Below, piece by piece: positions 1 to 8,901 of a DNA stretch of 64,000 bases. Position numbers and translations under genes: made by a program. The stretch is from Candidatus Melainabacteria bacterium (GTDB taxonomy: Bacteria; Cyanobacteriota; Vampirovibrionia; Obscuribacterales; Obscuribacteraceae), in assembly GCA_016699165.1 (NCBI GenBank), contig CP064963.1, positions 4,650,001-4,714,000 of the forward strand, written 5' to 3'. The notes beneath the pieces are model-generated. The model worked only from the letters and a program-made list of their open reading frames with translations. It searched no databases and had not been told where the DNA came from. How positions within the stretch are numbered: position 1 is the stretch's first letter; each line of letters begins with the position of its first letter.

Positions 1-31
1 AAAAGAAGTCAATGTAAAGATGGGAGAATTA

Positions 32-235
32 CTACTCTTCGGTAAATAGAGCTACTTTCTGGTTGCCTATCGTGCTTACCGACATTTGAGGCGCCTGGGT
101 TCTTTTGAATCCCTCGATATAGCGTCTAAGCGCTTCTCTAATCAAATCTGAGCGTGTTCTGTGTTCGACTTGAGCAACAAAATCAATTTGCTCGAGCAGT
201 CCTGGTGGTAAAGCGACGAGTACTTTCTTGGGCAT
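32..235 (-). CDS. CopG/Arc-type ribbon-helix-helix protein
   Basis: A 67-residue protein with the shape of a ribbon-helix-helix DNA-binding dimer: a short basic beta strand (KKVLVALPP) followed by two helices (LLEQIDFVAQ and TRSDLIREALRRYIEG). I chose the ATG at 235 because the minus strand carries AAAAGG seven bases upstream; an in-frame ATG at 277 would add 14 residues with no homology-like content. Proteins of this size serve either as antitoxins or as small metabolic regulators. No toxin gene lies beside it in the window, although its downstream side is cut off by the window edge. The target is unknown. Confidence 0.75.
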   Translation of the reverse strand: MPKKVLVALPPGLLEQIDFVAQVEHRTRSDLIREALRRYIEGFKRTQAPQMSVSTIGNQKVALFTEE

Positions 236-652
236 GCGACAACCTTTTGGAAAAAAAGAGAAATAGGCAGAGAACATCAGAACTAAAGTGACACTCGGTT
301 CGCAAGTTGCGATTTTGATCGCATTAATAGTGCACTTTTAAATTTATTGACAGCAAGATCCGTCGGCGTTTCAATTCGAATTTTCTTCGAGTGAATTGCC
401 GGTTCAAACTTCAAGTAAAAATGTACACCGATCTCAACCGTTTTTAAAGGGCTCAAATGCCCATAATTGATCCATTTTTTTCAAAGTAATTTAAAGGGTA
501 ATTTTGAAAGACGAAAAAACCAGACAAATCTGAAATCTGCATGTTTACTGCTTCTGGACAACACAGTTTTTTCAGTGTTTCCGGTTTTGTAGTATTTCGA
601 TATATTCACTTGATTTTTTTAGTCGCGGCCAAATATGTGATAATGCCGACTT
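236..652. other. Intergenic region upstream of selD
   Basis: About 400 AT-rich bases between two divergently oriented genes. I see no credible ORF or RNA gene. It holds two small hairpins (CAATTC at 372-377 with GAATTG at 393-398, and GGGC at 449-452 with GCCC at 459-462), neither followed by a T-run. It presumably contains the promoters for both flanking genes. Confidence 0.5.
637..644 (+). promoter_or_regulatory. Extended -10 element of selD
   Basis: TGTGATAAT matches an extended -10 (TGn plus GATAAT). It ends only eight bases before the selD ATG, so transcription would begin about two bases before the start codon and give an essentially leaderless mRNA. No Shine-Dalgarno sequence is present and the -35 region is just a T-run, which fits an extended -10 promoter. 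Confidence 0.35.
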
Positions 653-1708
653 ATGCATAAAGAAAATAAACTGACAAAAAAAGTGAAAGCAGGCGGTTGC
701 GCCTCAAAAATAAGCTCTCAAGAGTTGTCTTCTATACTCAGTGTGCTTCAAAAAAACAATAGCGCAAACCTATTGACTGACATGAGAAATTTTGAAGACG
801 CTTGTGTTTACAAGCTTTCGGAAGATATGGCTGTTGTACAGACACTTGATTTTTTTCCACCAATGCTTGATGACCCATATTTGTTTGGTCAAATTGCCGC
901 TTGTAACGCACTTTCAGACATATATGCGATGGGGGCTACTCCCACTCTTGTACTCAATATAATAGGATTTCCAACTTGCGATTACAGCCAAGATGAGTTG
1001 CAAGAAATTTTGCATCCTATATTAAAGGGCGGCGCGGATAAGGTAAAAGAATCTGGCGCTTTACTTGCGGGCGGTCATTCAATTCAACTCTCTGAGCCCA
1101 TCTACGGTCTGTGCGTCACGGGCTTTGCACACCCAAAGAAAATCCTCACCAATGGTGGTGCCCGCTCTGGCGATTCTATCGTGCTGAGCAAGCCCGTAGG
1201 CACCGGTGTCGCTCTTTTGGGATTAAAGGGAGAGCGACTACTAGAGCCCACTATCAATCAGCTGTTAAACAATATGACAATGCTTAACGCATCGGCCTTG
1301 AGTGTTGCGCAAGATTTTGAAATACATGCATTGACCGATGTGACTGGCTTTGGGCTCATTGGACACCTGCATGAAATGGCAAAAGCGAGCGGTCTTAATG
1401 CTTATATAAATAGAACGCAAGTTAATACATTTGACCAGGTACGCGGATTGGCACGTGAGGGTTTTGTTTCTGCGGGCTCATATTCAAATAGAGATTCTTA
1501 CAGCGAATTCACTCAATTTGATAAGAGCGTTCCACTTGAAGACGAAGATATACTTTTCGATCCCCAGACATCGGGTGGGCTTTTGTTTGCACTTCCTGCC
1601 AGTGAAGCAAATTCACTAATGGAGCGCCTCTTGCAAAAGGGTCATATTCCAAGCCTGGTTGGAAATTTTGTTAGTGAAGAGCAAATTGGTAGAGTGGTGG
1701 TGCAATAA
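653..1708 (+). CDS. selD: Selenide, water dikinase (selenophosphate synthetase)
   Basis: SelD makes selenophosphate from selenide and ATP, the selenium donor for selenocysteine synthesis and tRNA selenation. The 351-residue protein has the family's N-terminal catalytic stretch GGCASK, with the active-site position as cysteine (C16) and the lysine beside it. It also has the ATP-binding AIR-synthase-like fold motifs ALSDIYAMGA and DVTGFGLIGH, and the C-terminal PQTSGGLL. It ends in TAATG, overlapping yedF by one base, so the two are translationally coupled. The partner enzyme selA lies 55 kb away in this window. The use of cysteine rather than selenocysteine means this copy does not itself need Sec decoding. 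Confidence 0.96.
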   Translation: MHKENKLTKKVKAGGCASKISSQELSSILSVLQKNNSANLLTDMRNFEDACVYKLSEDMAVVQTLDFFPPMLDDPYLFGQIAACNALSDIYAMGATPTLVLNIIGFPTCDYSQDELQEILHPILKGGADKVKESGALLAGGHSIQLSEPIYGLCVTGFAHPKKILTNGGARSGDSIVLSKPVGTGVALLGLKGERLLEPTINQLLNNMTMLNASALSVAQDFEIHALTDVTGFGLIGHLHEMAKASGLNAYINRTQVNTFDQVRGLAREGFVSAGSYSNRDSYSEFTQFDKSVPLEDEDILFDPQTSGGLLFALPASEANSLMERLLQKGHIPSLVGNFVSEEQIGRVVVQ

Positions 1709-2307
1709 TGAGTGAAATTGATCTTCGTGGATTGGCTTGTCCTGAGCCTGTTTTGAGAACCAAAAAAATATTAGACCAGAAGTCGACCAGTCCAATTTCA
1801 TTATTAGTAGATACTGATGTGACAGTGAAAAATCTTGAACGTCTGAGCAAAGCTAATAATGCCCAGATTCTTGAATCTCAAAAAGTGGGCGATCATTATA
1901 GAGTGCTCATTGCACCCTCATCTGAAGAAGCGCTTAAAGAAGAAAAGAAAGACCAAACAAAAGTTGGACCAGTTGTTTTCATTAGCAAAGATAGCTTTGG
2001 AACTGGCAGTGCGCCAGAGGACCACACTTTTTCAAATCATTTATTGAATATGTTTTTGCAGAGTCTACTTGCTACAGGACACCAGGTCGACGCCATTTTA
2101 ATGGCTAATAGCGGCGTGAAAATAATGGCTGACCCTGCATTTAAAGAGGTCTTGGAAAAGTTCGAATTAGCCGGTACCAGCATTTTTGCCTGCGGTTTAT
2201 GTGTCGACTATTACAAAATAAAAGAATCGGTTGCAAGCGAAAAAATCACCAACATGTTCGCCATTTGCGAATATTTGATGACTGCAGAGCGAGTGATAGA
2301 GCCTTAG
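1708..2307 (+). CDS. yedF: Selenium metabolism protein YedF (TusA-DsrE-like fusion)
   Basis: A 199-residue two-domain protein. Residues 1-75 are a TusA/SirA-like domain with the CPEPV motif (a cysteine in the CPxP context that carries sulfur or selenium). Residues about 85-199 resemble a DsrE-like domain with a CGLC motif near residue 160. This architecture, next to selD, is that of the YedF family, proposed in the literature to deliver selenium to SelD; that role is inferred from context. The start codon overlaps the selD stop (TAATG). There is no terminator after the gene; instead an 18-bp tandem repeat follows at once. Confidence 0.9.
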   Translation: MSEIDLRGLACPEPVLRTKKILDQKSTSPISLLVDTDVTVKNLERLSKANNAQILESQKVGDHYRVLIAPSSEEALKEEKKDQTKVGPVVFISKDSFGTGSAPEDHTFSNHLLNMFLQSLLATGHQVDAILMANSGVKIMADPAFKEVLEKFELAGTSIFACGLCVDYYKIKESVASEKITNMFAICEYLMTAERVIEP

Positions 2308-2341
2308 TTACAAATTACGGTCGGTTTACAAATTACGGTCG
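2307..2341. repeat. 18-bp tandem duplication
   Basis: Two copies of TTACAAATTACGGTCG separated by two bases, so the unit is 18 bp. It lies between yedF and a small minus-strand ORF, and duplicates in frame the last five codons and the stop of that ORF (reading DRNL-stop twice). Confidence 0.8.
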
Positions 2342-2475
2342 TACCAGGTAGAGTCTTTGCCCATTACAATTTTGAGTGTGATGAAGGCTACTGCAAGCGT
2401 GCCAAAAATTATAGCGATAATGACTAAATCGCTTGCTGTGTGAAAGAAGGAAACGAACTGGCCTAATTTTTCCAA
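2326..2475 (-). CDS. Putative small single-pass membrane protein
   Basis: A 49-codon ORF on the minus strand with a TTG start at 2475 and an upstream CAGG about nine bases away. The translation begins LEKLGQFVSFFHTASDL and contains one strongly hydrophobic helix (VIIAIIFGTLAVAFITL), followed by a short polar tail. Codon content and a clean membrane segment suggest it is real, but the start is uncertain (a second TTG lies two codons upstream) and I know no family. It sits downstream of the PfkB kinase on the same strand and could be the last gene of that operon. Confidence 0.45.
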   Translation of the reverse strand: MEKLGQFVSFFHTASDLVIIAIIFGTLAVAFITLKIVMGKDSTWYDRNL

Positions 2476-2533
2476 CGCCAAAAACCTGCTTGTTCTTGAC
2501 TCAATACTAACACGCCTGTCTAGAGGGGCGCGC

Positions 2534-3655
2534 TCATTTCATTGCGCCAGATTTGACCATCGATAGCGCCTGGTCTTTGCTTGGCAGTCCTCTATACGCG
2601 CTCATCTCAGTAGTAGCTAAGGCTGCTACTGCACAGGCAAATGGGACGGCTTTGGCAAAATCATCTTCGCTAATTAAATCTAGTTTCTCTCTTGCAGTTA
2701 GTTCTGTACTTGAAGTTTCTAGATTTGAGATATTTTCTAGATTACTTAAAATCGAGTGCAAAAAGCCCGATATGAAAGCATCACCCGCACCAACTGTGGC
2801 GACAGTATTGACGCTATAGGCTTCGGATGTGAATATTTTCTCGCGAAAAATAACAAGCGCGCCCTTTTCGGCCAGTGTAATTATGATTACTGGACAATTT
2901 GATTCTTTATAAAAGGATAGAGCCGCTTTTTCAAATGCTTCTCTGGGCATTTCAAAAAAGGCTGCCAGACTCTGCGATTCGAAACCTGAGCAGGGCTGAT
3001 TGTCGTACAAAGAGAGGGCTGCTGGGTCGACTAAATCTAGACTATATAGTTGTTTGGACCAGTAAATAAATTCGGGCAGATTCATTTTGATAATGTCTGC
3101 CTGACTGACTGCTTTTGTGACCGCTTTTTTGACTGTGGAGCCAAATCCAGTGGGGAAGCCAGCGTCAAAAGAAACAATCAATCCTTTTTTGCGAGCCAAC
3201 TGCATATAAGCAAGCACTGCGCTTGTACGCGGTTCCGCCATCATCGAAATTCCCGTGGCATGCAGGCAAGCGGCATTTTCTATTTGCTCTTCGCCCACTT
3301 TTTCAAGGTCTAAATCGGCTGCAGCAGAAGTTTTAGGAAAATTATAAAAGGAGTTATCTTCGTCTACAGTGGCGAAAACGTAGCATTGAGCAGTGGAAAA
3401 CTCTTTGCTTGTGTACAAGAAGGTGGTATCGACGCCTTCTTTGTTTAAAACCCGGCGCAAATATTCGGCGTGTAAATCCTCGCCAAGGCAAGCAACGATA
3501 CGCGAAGGCGTGCCCAGTCGAGCAAGAGCAACAGACACATTGGCTGCGTTTCCGCCCAGGCTGCGCTCAAAATTGCGACAATCAAAAAAGCTGGACCCTT
3601 TGGTACTGGCAATCCAGTCGACTCCGAGTTCTCCAACTGTTACTACAGTTTTTAT
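2534..3655 (-). CDS. PfkB-family carbohydrate kinase, apparent ATA start
   Basis: A ribokinase-like sugar kinase. The C-terminal signature VGAGDAFISG near residue 288 carries the catalytic aspartate, and the N-terminal GGNA substrate motif is at residues 34-37. The first standard start codon in frame (GTG at 3538) would delete the N-terminal strand and the GGNA motif. The frame is open upstream and reads (I)KTVVTVGELGVDW, typical of a PfkB N-terminus, so translation should begin at ATA 3655, giving 373 residues. That ATA overlaps the stop codon of the upstream SCP2 gene as ATAA, exactly where an ATGA overlap would be expected. Substrate unknown. It belongs to an operon with the SCP2 protein and the alcohol dehydrogenase. 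Confidence 0.85.
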   Translation of the reverse strand: MKTVVTVGELGVDWIASTKGSSFFDCRNFERSLGGNAANVSVALARLGTPSRIVACLGEDLHAEYLRRVLNKEGVDTTFLYTSKEFSTAQCYVFATVDEDNSFYNFPKTSAAADLDLEKVGEEQIENAACLHATGISMMAEPRTSAVLAYMQLARKKGLIVSFDAGFPTGFGSTVKKAVTKAVSQADIIKMNLPEFIYWSKQLYSLDLVDPAALSLYDNQPCSGFESQSLAAFFEMPREAFEKAALSFYKESNCPVIIITLAEKGALVIFREKIFTSEAYSVNTVATVGAGDAFISGFLHSILSNLENISNLETSSTELTAREKLDLISEDDFAKAVPFACAVAALATTEMSAYRGLPSKDQALSMVKSGAMK

Positions 3656-4068
3656 TTCGACACCAGGGTTCGGTTTAGAGTTTGTTGAACAACATCTGGA
3701 TATTTCTTAAAGGCAGGCTTAATTGCTGGAAGCAAAGACAACGCCTGGTTCACTGGACCTTTAGCTACGATTTTGCCTGCAATCAAATACATGGGAACGC
3801 TTACCGCGCCGCGCCAGAATTCATGGGCTACTTCTGATTTCATGAACATTTCGACGTCTGGTTTGATATCGCATTCGCCCCAGATAATGACCATATTCTG
3901 ATTGTCCGAGCAGTCAACAGTAAGTCTGCCTTCTGGTTCTCTGTAGTGAAAACGCACTACAAGACCGGATTTGATTAAAGGACCGGCAATATCTGGATCT
4001 TCTTTGATTGCCGTCCAGAGCCCTTTCATAACCATTTCGAGTTCCTGGGTATTGGCAAAAAATGACAT
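3652..4068 (-). CDS. SCP2 sterol-binding domain protein
   Basis: A 138-residue protein with the SCP2-like lipid-binding fold pattern: an N-terminal helix, then strands containing VVRFHYREPEGRLTVDC and a helix before GKIVAKGPV, as in small bacterial sterol carrier-like proteins. These bind hydrophobic ligands; the ligand here is unknown. Its ATG directly abuts the stop of the upstream alcohol dehydrogenase with no gap, and its stop overlaps the presumed start of the PfkB kinase, so all three are surely cotranscribed. No signal peptide, so cytosolic. Confidence 0.8.
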   Translation of the reverse strand: MSFFANTQELEMVMKGLWTAIKEDPDIAGPLIKSGLVVRFHYREPEGRLTVDCSDNQNMVIIWGECDIKPDVEMFMKSEVAHEFWRGAVSVPMYLIAGKIVAKGPVNQALSLLPAIKPAFKKYPDVVQQTLNRTLVSK

Positions 4069-5229
4069 CTAATAAGCCCTCTTATAGATTTCTATAGCGT
4101 CTTGAACAGTCAGTTCTTTAGGATTGAACATGGTACTGGGGTCATCCACCGCATCATTCGCCCATTGCTGGAGCTCGGATTCGTTTAGTTTGGGGACACC
4201 AATCAACTCAAGCCTTGAGGGCAGATTTAGTTGTTTTAGTAAGTTTTCAACAGAATCTATCAGAGTTGCAGTACCTTCATTATCATCTAAAGTCTTCGAA
4301 AAGCCAAGCTGTCTGGATAATTGAGCATATTTTGCTTGGGCAACGCTCTGGTTGAATCTCATTCCGTGAGGCAGAAAGATGGCATTGGTAAGCCCGTGAT
4401 GGGTGTTGAAGCGTGCTCCAGTAGAGTGAGCCAGGGCGTGCACAATGCCTACACCGGCGTTGGAAAAGGCTGAGCCAGCCATGCAACTTGCTACTAACAT
4501 ATTTGATCGCGCTTCTAAATCACCACCATCTGCGGTAGCAACAGGGAGCCATTTGAATATCATTCGAGCTGCTTCAGTAGCCAATGCATCAGAAAAACTG
4601 GAACCTGTAATTTCGCAGACAACACTCTCGATTGCATGAGTCAATGCATCCATACCTGTGGCTGCAGTCAGTTTGGCAGGAAGAGTTAATTGCATCATTG
4701 GGTCTAAAAGGGCAATATCTGGGGCCAGAAATTTACTGCCAAAAACTATTTTGCGTTTTTCTACATGGTGTTTAATCATTGCCACATATGAAACTTCCGA
4801 CCCGGTACCTGCTGTCGTGGGAATTACTATCAGTGGAAAAAGTTTAGTTTCAATTGCGTTTAGACCCTGGTGGCTCAAAATGTCACCACCCAGAGTCAAA
4901 CAAATATTCACCACTTTGGCAGTATCTATGACCGAACCGCCACCAATTGCCACTATGCTGTCGGCTCCGGCATCTTTGGCGTTCTTGGCAACCTTGTTTA
5001 TACATTCTAGATCTGAGTCAGGCGGTACGTCAGAATAAATGCTGACTTTACCGAATCGCTCTTCCAGTGCACTTAATGCTGGAGCGATTATGTTATTCTT
5101 TAAAAGAAATTCATCGGTTATGAGGAAGGGCGACTTGGCCCCTAGATCCGCCAGATGTTCGGCAACAGAGCTTGAACTTCCTTCGGCAAAACAGACTTTA
5201 GTTGGGCAGTTGAATATAAACGGATTCAT
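4069..5229 (-). CDS. Iron-containing alcohol dehydrogenase
   Basis: A 386-residue group III (Fe-dependent) alcohol dehydrogenase. Visible are the NAD-binding GGGSVID (about residue 97), the PTTAGTGSE stretch, and the metal-ligand regions TGMDALTHAIE (about residue 192) and HALAHSTGARFNTHHG (about residue 263), with the aspartate and histidines expected to hold iron. It oxidises alcohols or reduces aldehydes with NAD(P); the substrate cannot be told from sequence. It is first in the operon with the SCP2 and PfkB genes. No Shine-Dalgarno precedes the ATG. Confidence 0.92.
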   Translation of the reverse strand: MNPFIFNCPTKVCFAEGSSSSVAEHLADLGAKSPFLITDEFLLKNNIIAPALSALEERFGKVSIYSDVPPDSDLECINKVAKNAKDAGADSIVAIGGGSVIDTAKVVNICLTLGGDILSHQGLNAIETKLFPLIVIPTTAGTGSEVSYVAMIKHHVEKRKIVFGSKFLAPDIALLDPMMQLTLPAKLTAATGMDALTHAIESVVCEITGSSFSDALATEAARMIFKWLPVATADGGDLEARSNMLVASCMAGSAFSNAGVGIVHALAHSTGARFNTHHGLTNAIFLPHGMRFNQSVAQAKYAQLSRQLGFSKTLDDNEGTATLIDSVENLLKQLNLPSRLELIGVPKLNESELQQWANDAVDDPSTMFNPKELTVQDAIEIYKRAY

Positions 5230-5238
5230 GTAAAAAGG

Positions 5239-5244
5239 ATAATA
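5239..5244 (-). promoter_or_regulatory. Putative -10 box of the alcohol dehydrogenase operon
   Basis: TATTAT on the minus strand, nine bases before the ATG at 5229, with a weak TTCAAC 17 bases further upstream. A start site about seven bases downstream would leave a leader of only two or three bases, in keeping with the missing ribosome binding site. Confidence 0.35.
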
Positions 5245-5404
5245 CAGCAGGCTTGTGAGTAGTTGAATTATATTTATTATTGACGTCCACTTAAACTAAG
5301 TTGAATACCGTATTCTTCCACTGGTTAATGTGTTAATGTTGACATCCGGGCTGGCTTAGCACTAAGCTCTGGTATCACTTTCAAAACGAGACCGCTATAA
5401 CTAA

Positions 5405-7435
5405 ATGATCAAAATAAAAGTCTCCGGCGCCATACTACTTTCCTGTTTTGTTTTGTTTTCCGCTAACGCGCCAGTTCTGGCTGCAGCTTCGGTACAACAC
5501 CATGCAAGCAAGTCACGAGTAAGTTCTAGTGTGCCATCAAATACGGCACCAAGCGCCAGTCAAAATTCTGCTGGTGCAAATCTAAATCCAGGAACGCTTC
5601 TGCTTCCTTTGACCCCAAAAATTGATGAGAGCGTTGGCAGCGAGCCAGGTGTCAGGCAAGAATTAGTACCAGTTGGTCCTAATAGCAAAACACCAATGCT
5701 GTCTGAAGAAATTGATATCGAAGAGCAAGAAGGTGCCAAAGACGAACTAAGTATTTCAAGCGAAATAAATGAGGACACCACTCTTAAAGGTACTGTTCAA
5801 CTAATTGCTGACGATACCGAATTTGACCAAGAGAAAAACACTTTCTTAGGTACAGGAAATGCTGTTTGTATCATCGCCGGACAAGACTCAAAACTTGAAG
5901 CCGACATGATCCTCTATGATCAAAACTCAGACATGATTGATGCACGCGGCAATGTGCGAATTTATCGCGATGGTCAAGTAACCACCGGTAGTGCATTCAA
6001 ATTTGACGTCAACAAAGAAGAATATTTGATTACGTCGCCTGATACCGCTGTTAATGGCACCACTATCGTGGCGAAAAGAATGCTTGGCGCAAATGATGGT
6101 CTGCGTTTCTCGAAAGGGAACATGACCATGAACAAGCCATTCTATTATGCTCGTCAACAAAACGTAATCGGCATGCCCGGCGTGTTCGATGATATGTGGA
6201 AAATTAAAGCTCACCCCGAGGCTTATTTGCCTGCCAAACAAAGCTTTAAATTCAAAGCCGATAAAATGGTTTATGAAAAATACAAAGAAGAAGGCAACCT
6301 GACCGTCTTTGGCGGCAGAATGATGTTTGGTCAGAAAGACAAATTCGGTATTCCGCTTGGTAAATTTACAGCCACAGTAGACAAGGAATCGAATAACGTC
6401 GTCTTTCCTGTCACACCGGCTCTAGGTAATAACCTTCAAATAGGTGGTGTTCACCTTGGTCCTAGCTTCAATAAGATTGTGGGCAAAGGCGTTTTGTCCT
6501 GGTCACCAATGCTTCAGTTCGGTGGAAAATCGCTTGACGGCTCCGCTTCAAGTGGTGGCATAGGACTTTCAGGACGTGCCTCTTACACCGGCAAAAAGTT
6601 GATGGCAAACGTTGCGGCAGGTTCTGTAAACAACTTGCTTGTTGCCGACTTGCACTACAAAATCAACGACCATATGAAATTTCAATCTGGTATCAACCGA
6701 TACTTAGATGATGGTATGTTCGGCTTTAGAAGAGCCAGGTTGGCTGCTGAAGTTGTGGATGGACATATTTATACCAAAGTCCCATTCATGAGCAGCGTCG
6801 TATGGCGTAACTCAGGTGGTTGGTTCCAAGATAATCCGCAGCTTGTTAATCAATCTGCCGATTATGCCAAATTGTTTGGCGGTACTCAGACCAGCAAAGT
6901 GATGCCCAGTGGATTTAGATTGCAGACTCAAATGCAGTTTGCCACCAAGCCCATATTTGCAGTTGGCGACGACAAATATGGTATGCGCGGATTTCTTTAT
7001 GGTGGTGTGGCTGCTAGAGCATACTCATCTGGAGATGCAAGCTTGATTGGACAGTTAGGTCCAGTTTTAGACATTCGCTTGAACAAAGTGAGATTGCAAG
7101 CCAATTACAACCAATCCGCCGTTCGTGGCGATTCGCCGTTTGTATTCGACCAATTCATCCAGGGCACGCGCTCAATGAACTTGATGGGCGATGTAAAAGT
7201 GCACAAGTACCTGACGCTTGGTGCTGGTGCTGGATACAACTTGACTAATAGTTTGTTCTTCTCACGTACTGTTAGTGCTGCAATTGGACCTGAAGATTTC
7301 AAAGTGATAGTCTCAAGAGAAATGGTGCGAGGAATCAACAGGGTTGGCTTCAACGTTTTGTACGGAAGTGCGATACCATTTAACAAACTTGTCCTCAAGG
7401 GCAATCCCGACCATGGTCAATTGGGTGGTATTTAA
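5405..7435 (+). CDS. LptD-like outer-membrane protein with OstA domain
   Basis: A 676-residue envelope protein. Residues 1-27 form a signal peptide ending PVLAAA. A low-complexity linker follows. Residues about 130-235 match the OstA/LptA-type jellyroll repeat (DDTEFDQEKNTFLGTGNA, MIDARGNVRIYRDG). The rest alternates like an outer-membrane beta barrel (YLDDGMFGFRRARLAAEV and similar). This resembles the LptD-like proteins of Cyanobacteria, which help place lipopolysaccharide or other amphiphiles in the outer membrane. The C-terminus ends GQLGGI rather than in the usual aromatic residue. Its stop is directly followed by the ATG of the ROK kinase, so they are cotranscribed. Confidence 0.75.
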   Translation: MIKIKVSGAILLSCFVLFSANAPVLAAASVQHHASKSRVSSSVPSNTAPSASQNSAGANLNPGTLLLPLTPKIDESVGSEPGVRQELVPVGPNSKTPMLSEEIDIEEQEGAKDELSISSEINEDTTLKGTVQLIADDTEFDQEKNTFLGTGNAVCIIAGQDSKLEADMILYDQNSDMIDARGNVRIYRDGQVTTGSAFKFDVNKEEYLITSPDTAVNGTTIVAKRMLGANDGLRFSKGNMTMNKPFYYARQQNVIGMPGVFDDMWKIKAHPEAYLPAKQSFKFKADKMVYEKYKEEGNLTVFGGRMMFGQKDKFGIPLGKFTATVDKESNNVVFPVTPALGNNLQIGGVHLGPSFNKIVGKGVLSWSPMLQFGGKSLDGSASSGGIGLSGRASYTGKKLMANVAAGSVNNLLVADLHYKINDHMKFQSGINRYLDDGMFGFRRARLAAEVVDGHIYTKVPFMSSVVWRNSGGWFQDNPQLVNQSADYAKLFGGTQTSKVMPSGFRLQTQMQFATKPIFAVGDDKYGMRGFLYGGVAARAYSSGDASLIGQLGPVLDIRLNKVRLQANYNQSAVRGDSPFVFDQFIQGTRSMNLMGDVKVHKYLTLGAGAGYNLTNSLFFSRTVSAAIGPEDFKVIVSREMVRGINRVGFNVLYGSAIPFNKLVLKGNPDHGQLGGI

Positions 7436-8473
7436 ATGGCTTCTGGCTTAACCAAAGATTCCAACAAAGACGCACAAGTAGATCAAGCCAAACTGGATAA
7501 GTTCGCCAAAGAAAATATCACCGCCATTGGTATCGATATTGGTGGCACTAAAATTCGCTCAGCCGTAGTGCAGAATCGCAAATTAGTCTGCGAACCGGTT
7601 CAAATTTCCACTCCGCAAGGTGCCGATGCCATTGTGGATGACCTGCTCAAATTAATTGGCGATTTTCAAAAGAAGTACGGTAACGCCATTCAAGGTGTTG
7701 GTATTGCTACAGCAGGTGTAGTAGATACCTCGACAGGCAAAGTAATTGGATCGACTGGAAACTTGCCTGGTTGGGCTGGAACCGACCTTAAATCAATAAT
7801 TGAAAGCAAGACCTTATTGCCTGTCCATGTAGAAAATGACGCTAACGCCGCAGGCTTTGGCGAAGCAAGCACAGAGCAAATTCAAGGCAAAAAATGTGTC
7901 ATGGCTGTCACCTTGGGAACAGGCATAGGCGGAGGCATAATAATTGATGGCGAACTTTATCGCGGCGCCAGCTGGGCAGCCGGTGAAGTCGGTCACTTAA
8001 AAATAGCCAATAGCAACGAGCGTCTGTGCACCTGTGGATTATTTGACTGTTGGGAAGCTTTTGGAGCAGGACGCGGCATAATCATGACCGCCAAAGAGAT
8101 GCTCAAAGGCGTTACTCCGCAACAATCACCGCTTGCAATGCGCCCAGAATCGGTGTCAACCCATGCTATTTTTGCTGCAGCCGGCGAAGACGACATCATT
8201 GCCAAGAAAGTAGTGGAAAAATGGCACGAACACCTGGCTATCGGGATGTCTTCGCTCATTCATGTTTTGAATCCAGACTGTTTTATCCTGGCAGGCGGTC
8301 TTGTTCGCTTCGTCCAGCTTGAAATGCTCAAAGAAATGACGATGGACCGGACTATACCGGGTCTGAAAGAAAAGTTTGAAATACATTTGGCTTCACTTGG
8401 CTCAGATGCTGGCGTAATTGGCGTTTCTCAGCTTGTCATAAACAAACTTGCAAAGTCTGGTAACTCGAAATAG
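7436..8473 (+). CDS. ROK-family sugar kinase (glucokinase-like)
   Basis: A 345-residue ROK kinase with no N-terminal DNA-binding domain, so an enzyme rather than a repressor. The phosphate-binding DIGGTK is at residues 34-39, the catalytic region is ENDANAAGFGEA, then GTGIGGGIIIDG, and the zinc-binding CTCGLFDCWE lies near residue 198. Typical substrates are glucose, N-acetylglucosamine or N-acetylmannosamine; which one is not decided by sequence alone. The ATG follows the LptD-like stop without a gap, which links sugar phosphorylation with envelope assembly in one transcript. Confidence 0.92.
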   Translation: MASGLTKDSNKDAQVDQAKLDKFAKENITAIGIDIGGTKIRSAVVQNRKLVCEPVQISTPQGADAIVDDLLKLIGDFQKKYGNAIQGVGIATAGVVDTSTGKVIGSTGNLPGWAGTDLKSIIESKTLLPVHVENDANAAGFGEASTEQIQGKKCVMAVTLGTGIGGGIIIDGELYRGASWAAGEVGHLKIANSNERLCTCGLFDCWEAFGAGRGIIMTAKEMLKGVTPQQSPLAMRPESVSTHAIFAAAGEDDIIAKKVVEKWHEHLAIGMSSLIHVLNPDCFILAGGLVRFVQLEMLKEMTMDRTIPGLKEKFEIHLASLGSDAGVIGVSQLVINKLAKSGNSK

Positions 8474-8533
8474 ATTTTCGGGTATAGTCGAATTATCAGG
8501 TTATTTTGTTTGTTGTGTTTTTGAGGACAAGCT

Positions 8534-8878
8534 ATGACTTCTAACGAAGAAAACGGACCAATTGAAGGCGAACCAATGGAACAAAGTTCTAGTTCCAGTT
8601 CTAAATCATCTCTTGACCCAAATAACATGGCAGGCGCATTCACGAATGCTTTTGGTCATGCGCTGGTCCAGACACCTTTTGATATTACGCGCGAAGTTGT
8701 GAACGGACTTGTGGGCAAGAAAATTGTGCCCAAGATAGAACTGGTCAAAGCTCCCGAAAAGCAAGAAGACGTCACAACCGCCGAGTGGCAAGCTCAAAAA
8801 GTGGGCTCGGCTGCTGGCATGATTGGTGCTGGAATGATCGTTACTAAAATCATTTCCAAAATCTTGATCAGACGCTAG
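8534..8878 (+). CDS. Hypothetical protein with glycine-rich hydrophobic C-terminus
   Basis: A 114-residue protein that I do not recognise. It starts at an ATG with GAGG eight bases upstream. The N-terminus is acidic and serine-rich (residues 1-33). The centre contains PFDITREVVNGLVGKKIVPK. The C-terminus has a hydrophobic glycine-rich helix (GSAAGMIGAGMIVTKIISKIL) ending in basic residues, which could be an amphipathic or single membrane segment. It lies 60 bases after the ROK kinase on the same strand and may be cotranscribed. Confidence 0.7.
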   Translation: MTSNEENGPIEGEPMEQSSSSSSKSSLDPNNMAGAFTNAFGHALVQTPFDITREVVNGLVGKKIVPKIELVKAPEKQEDVTTAEWQAQKVGSAAGMIGAGMIVTKIISKILIRR

Positions 8879-8901
8879 TCTTTAGATTTGGATTTTAGAT
8901 T

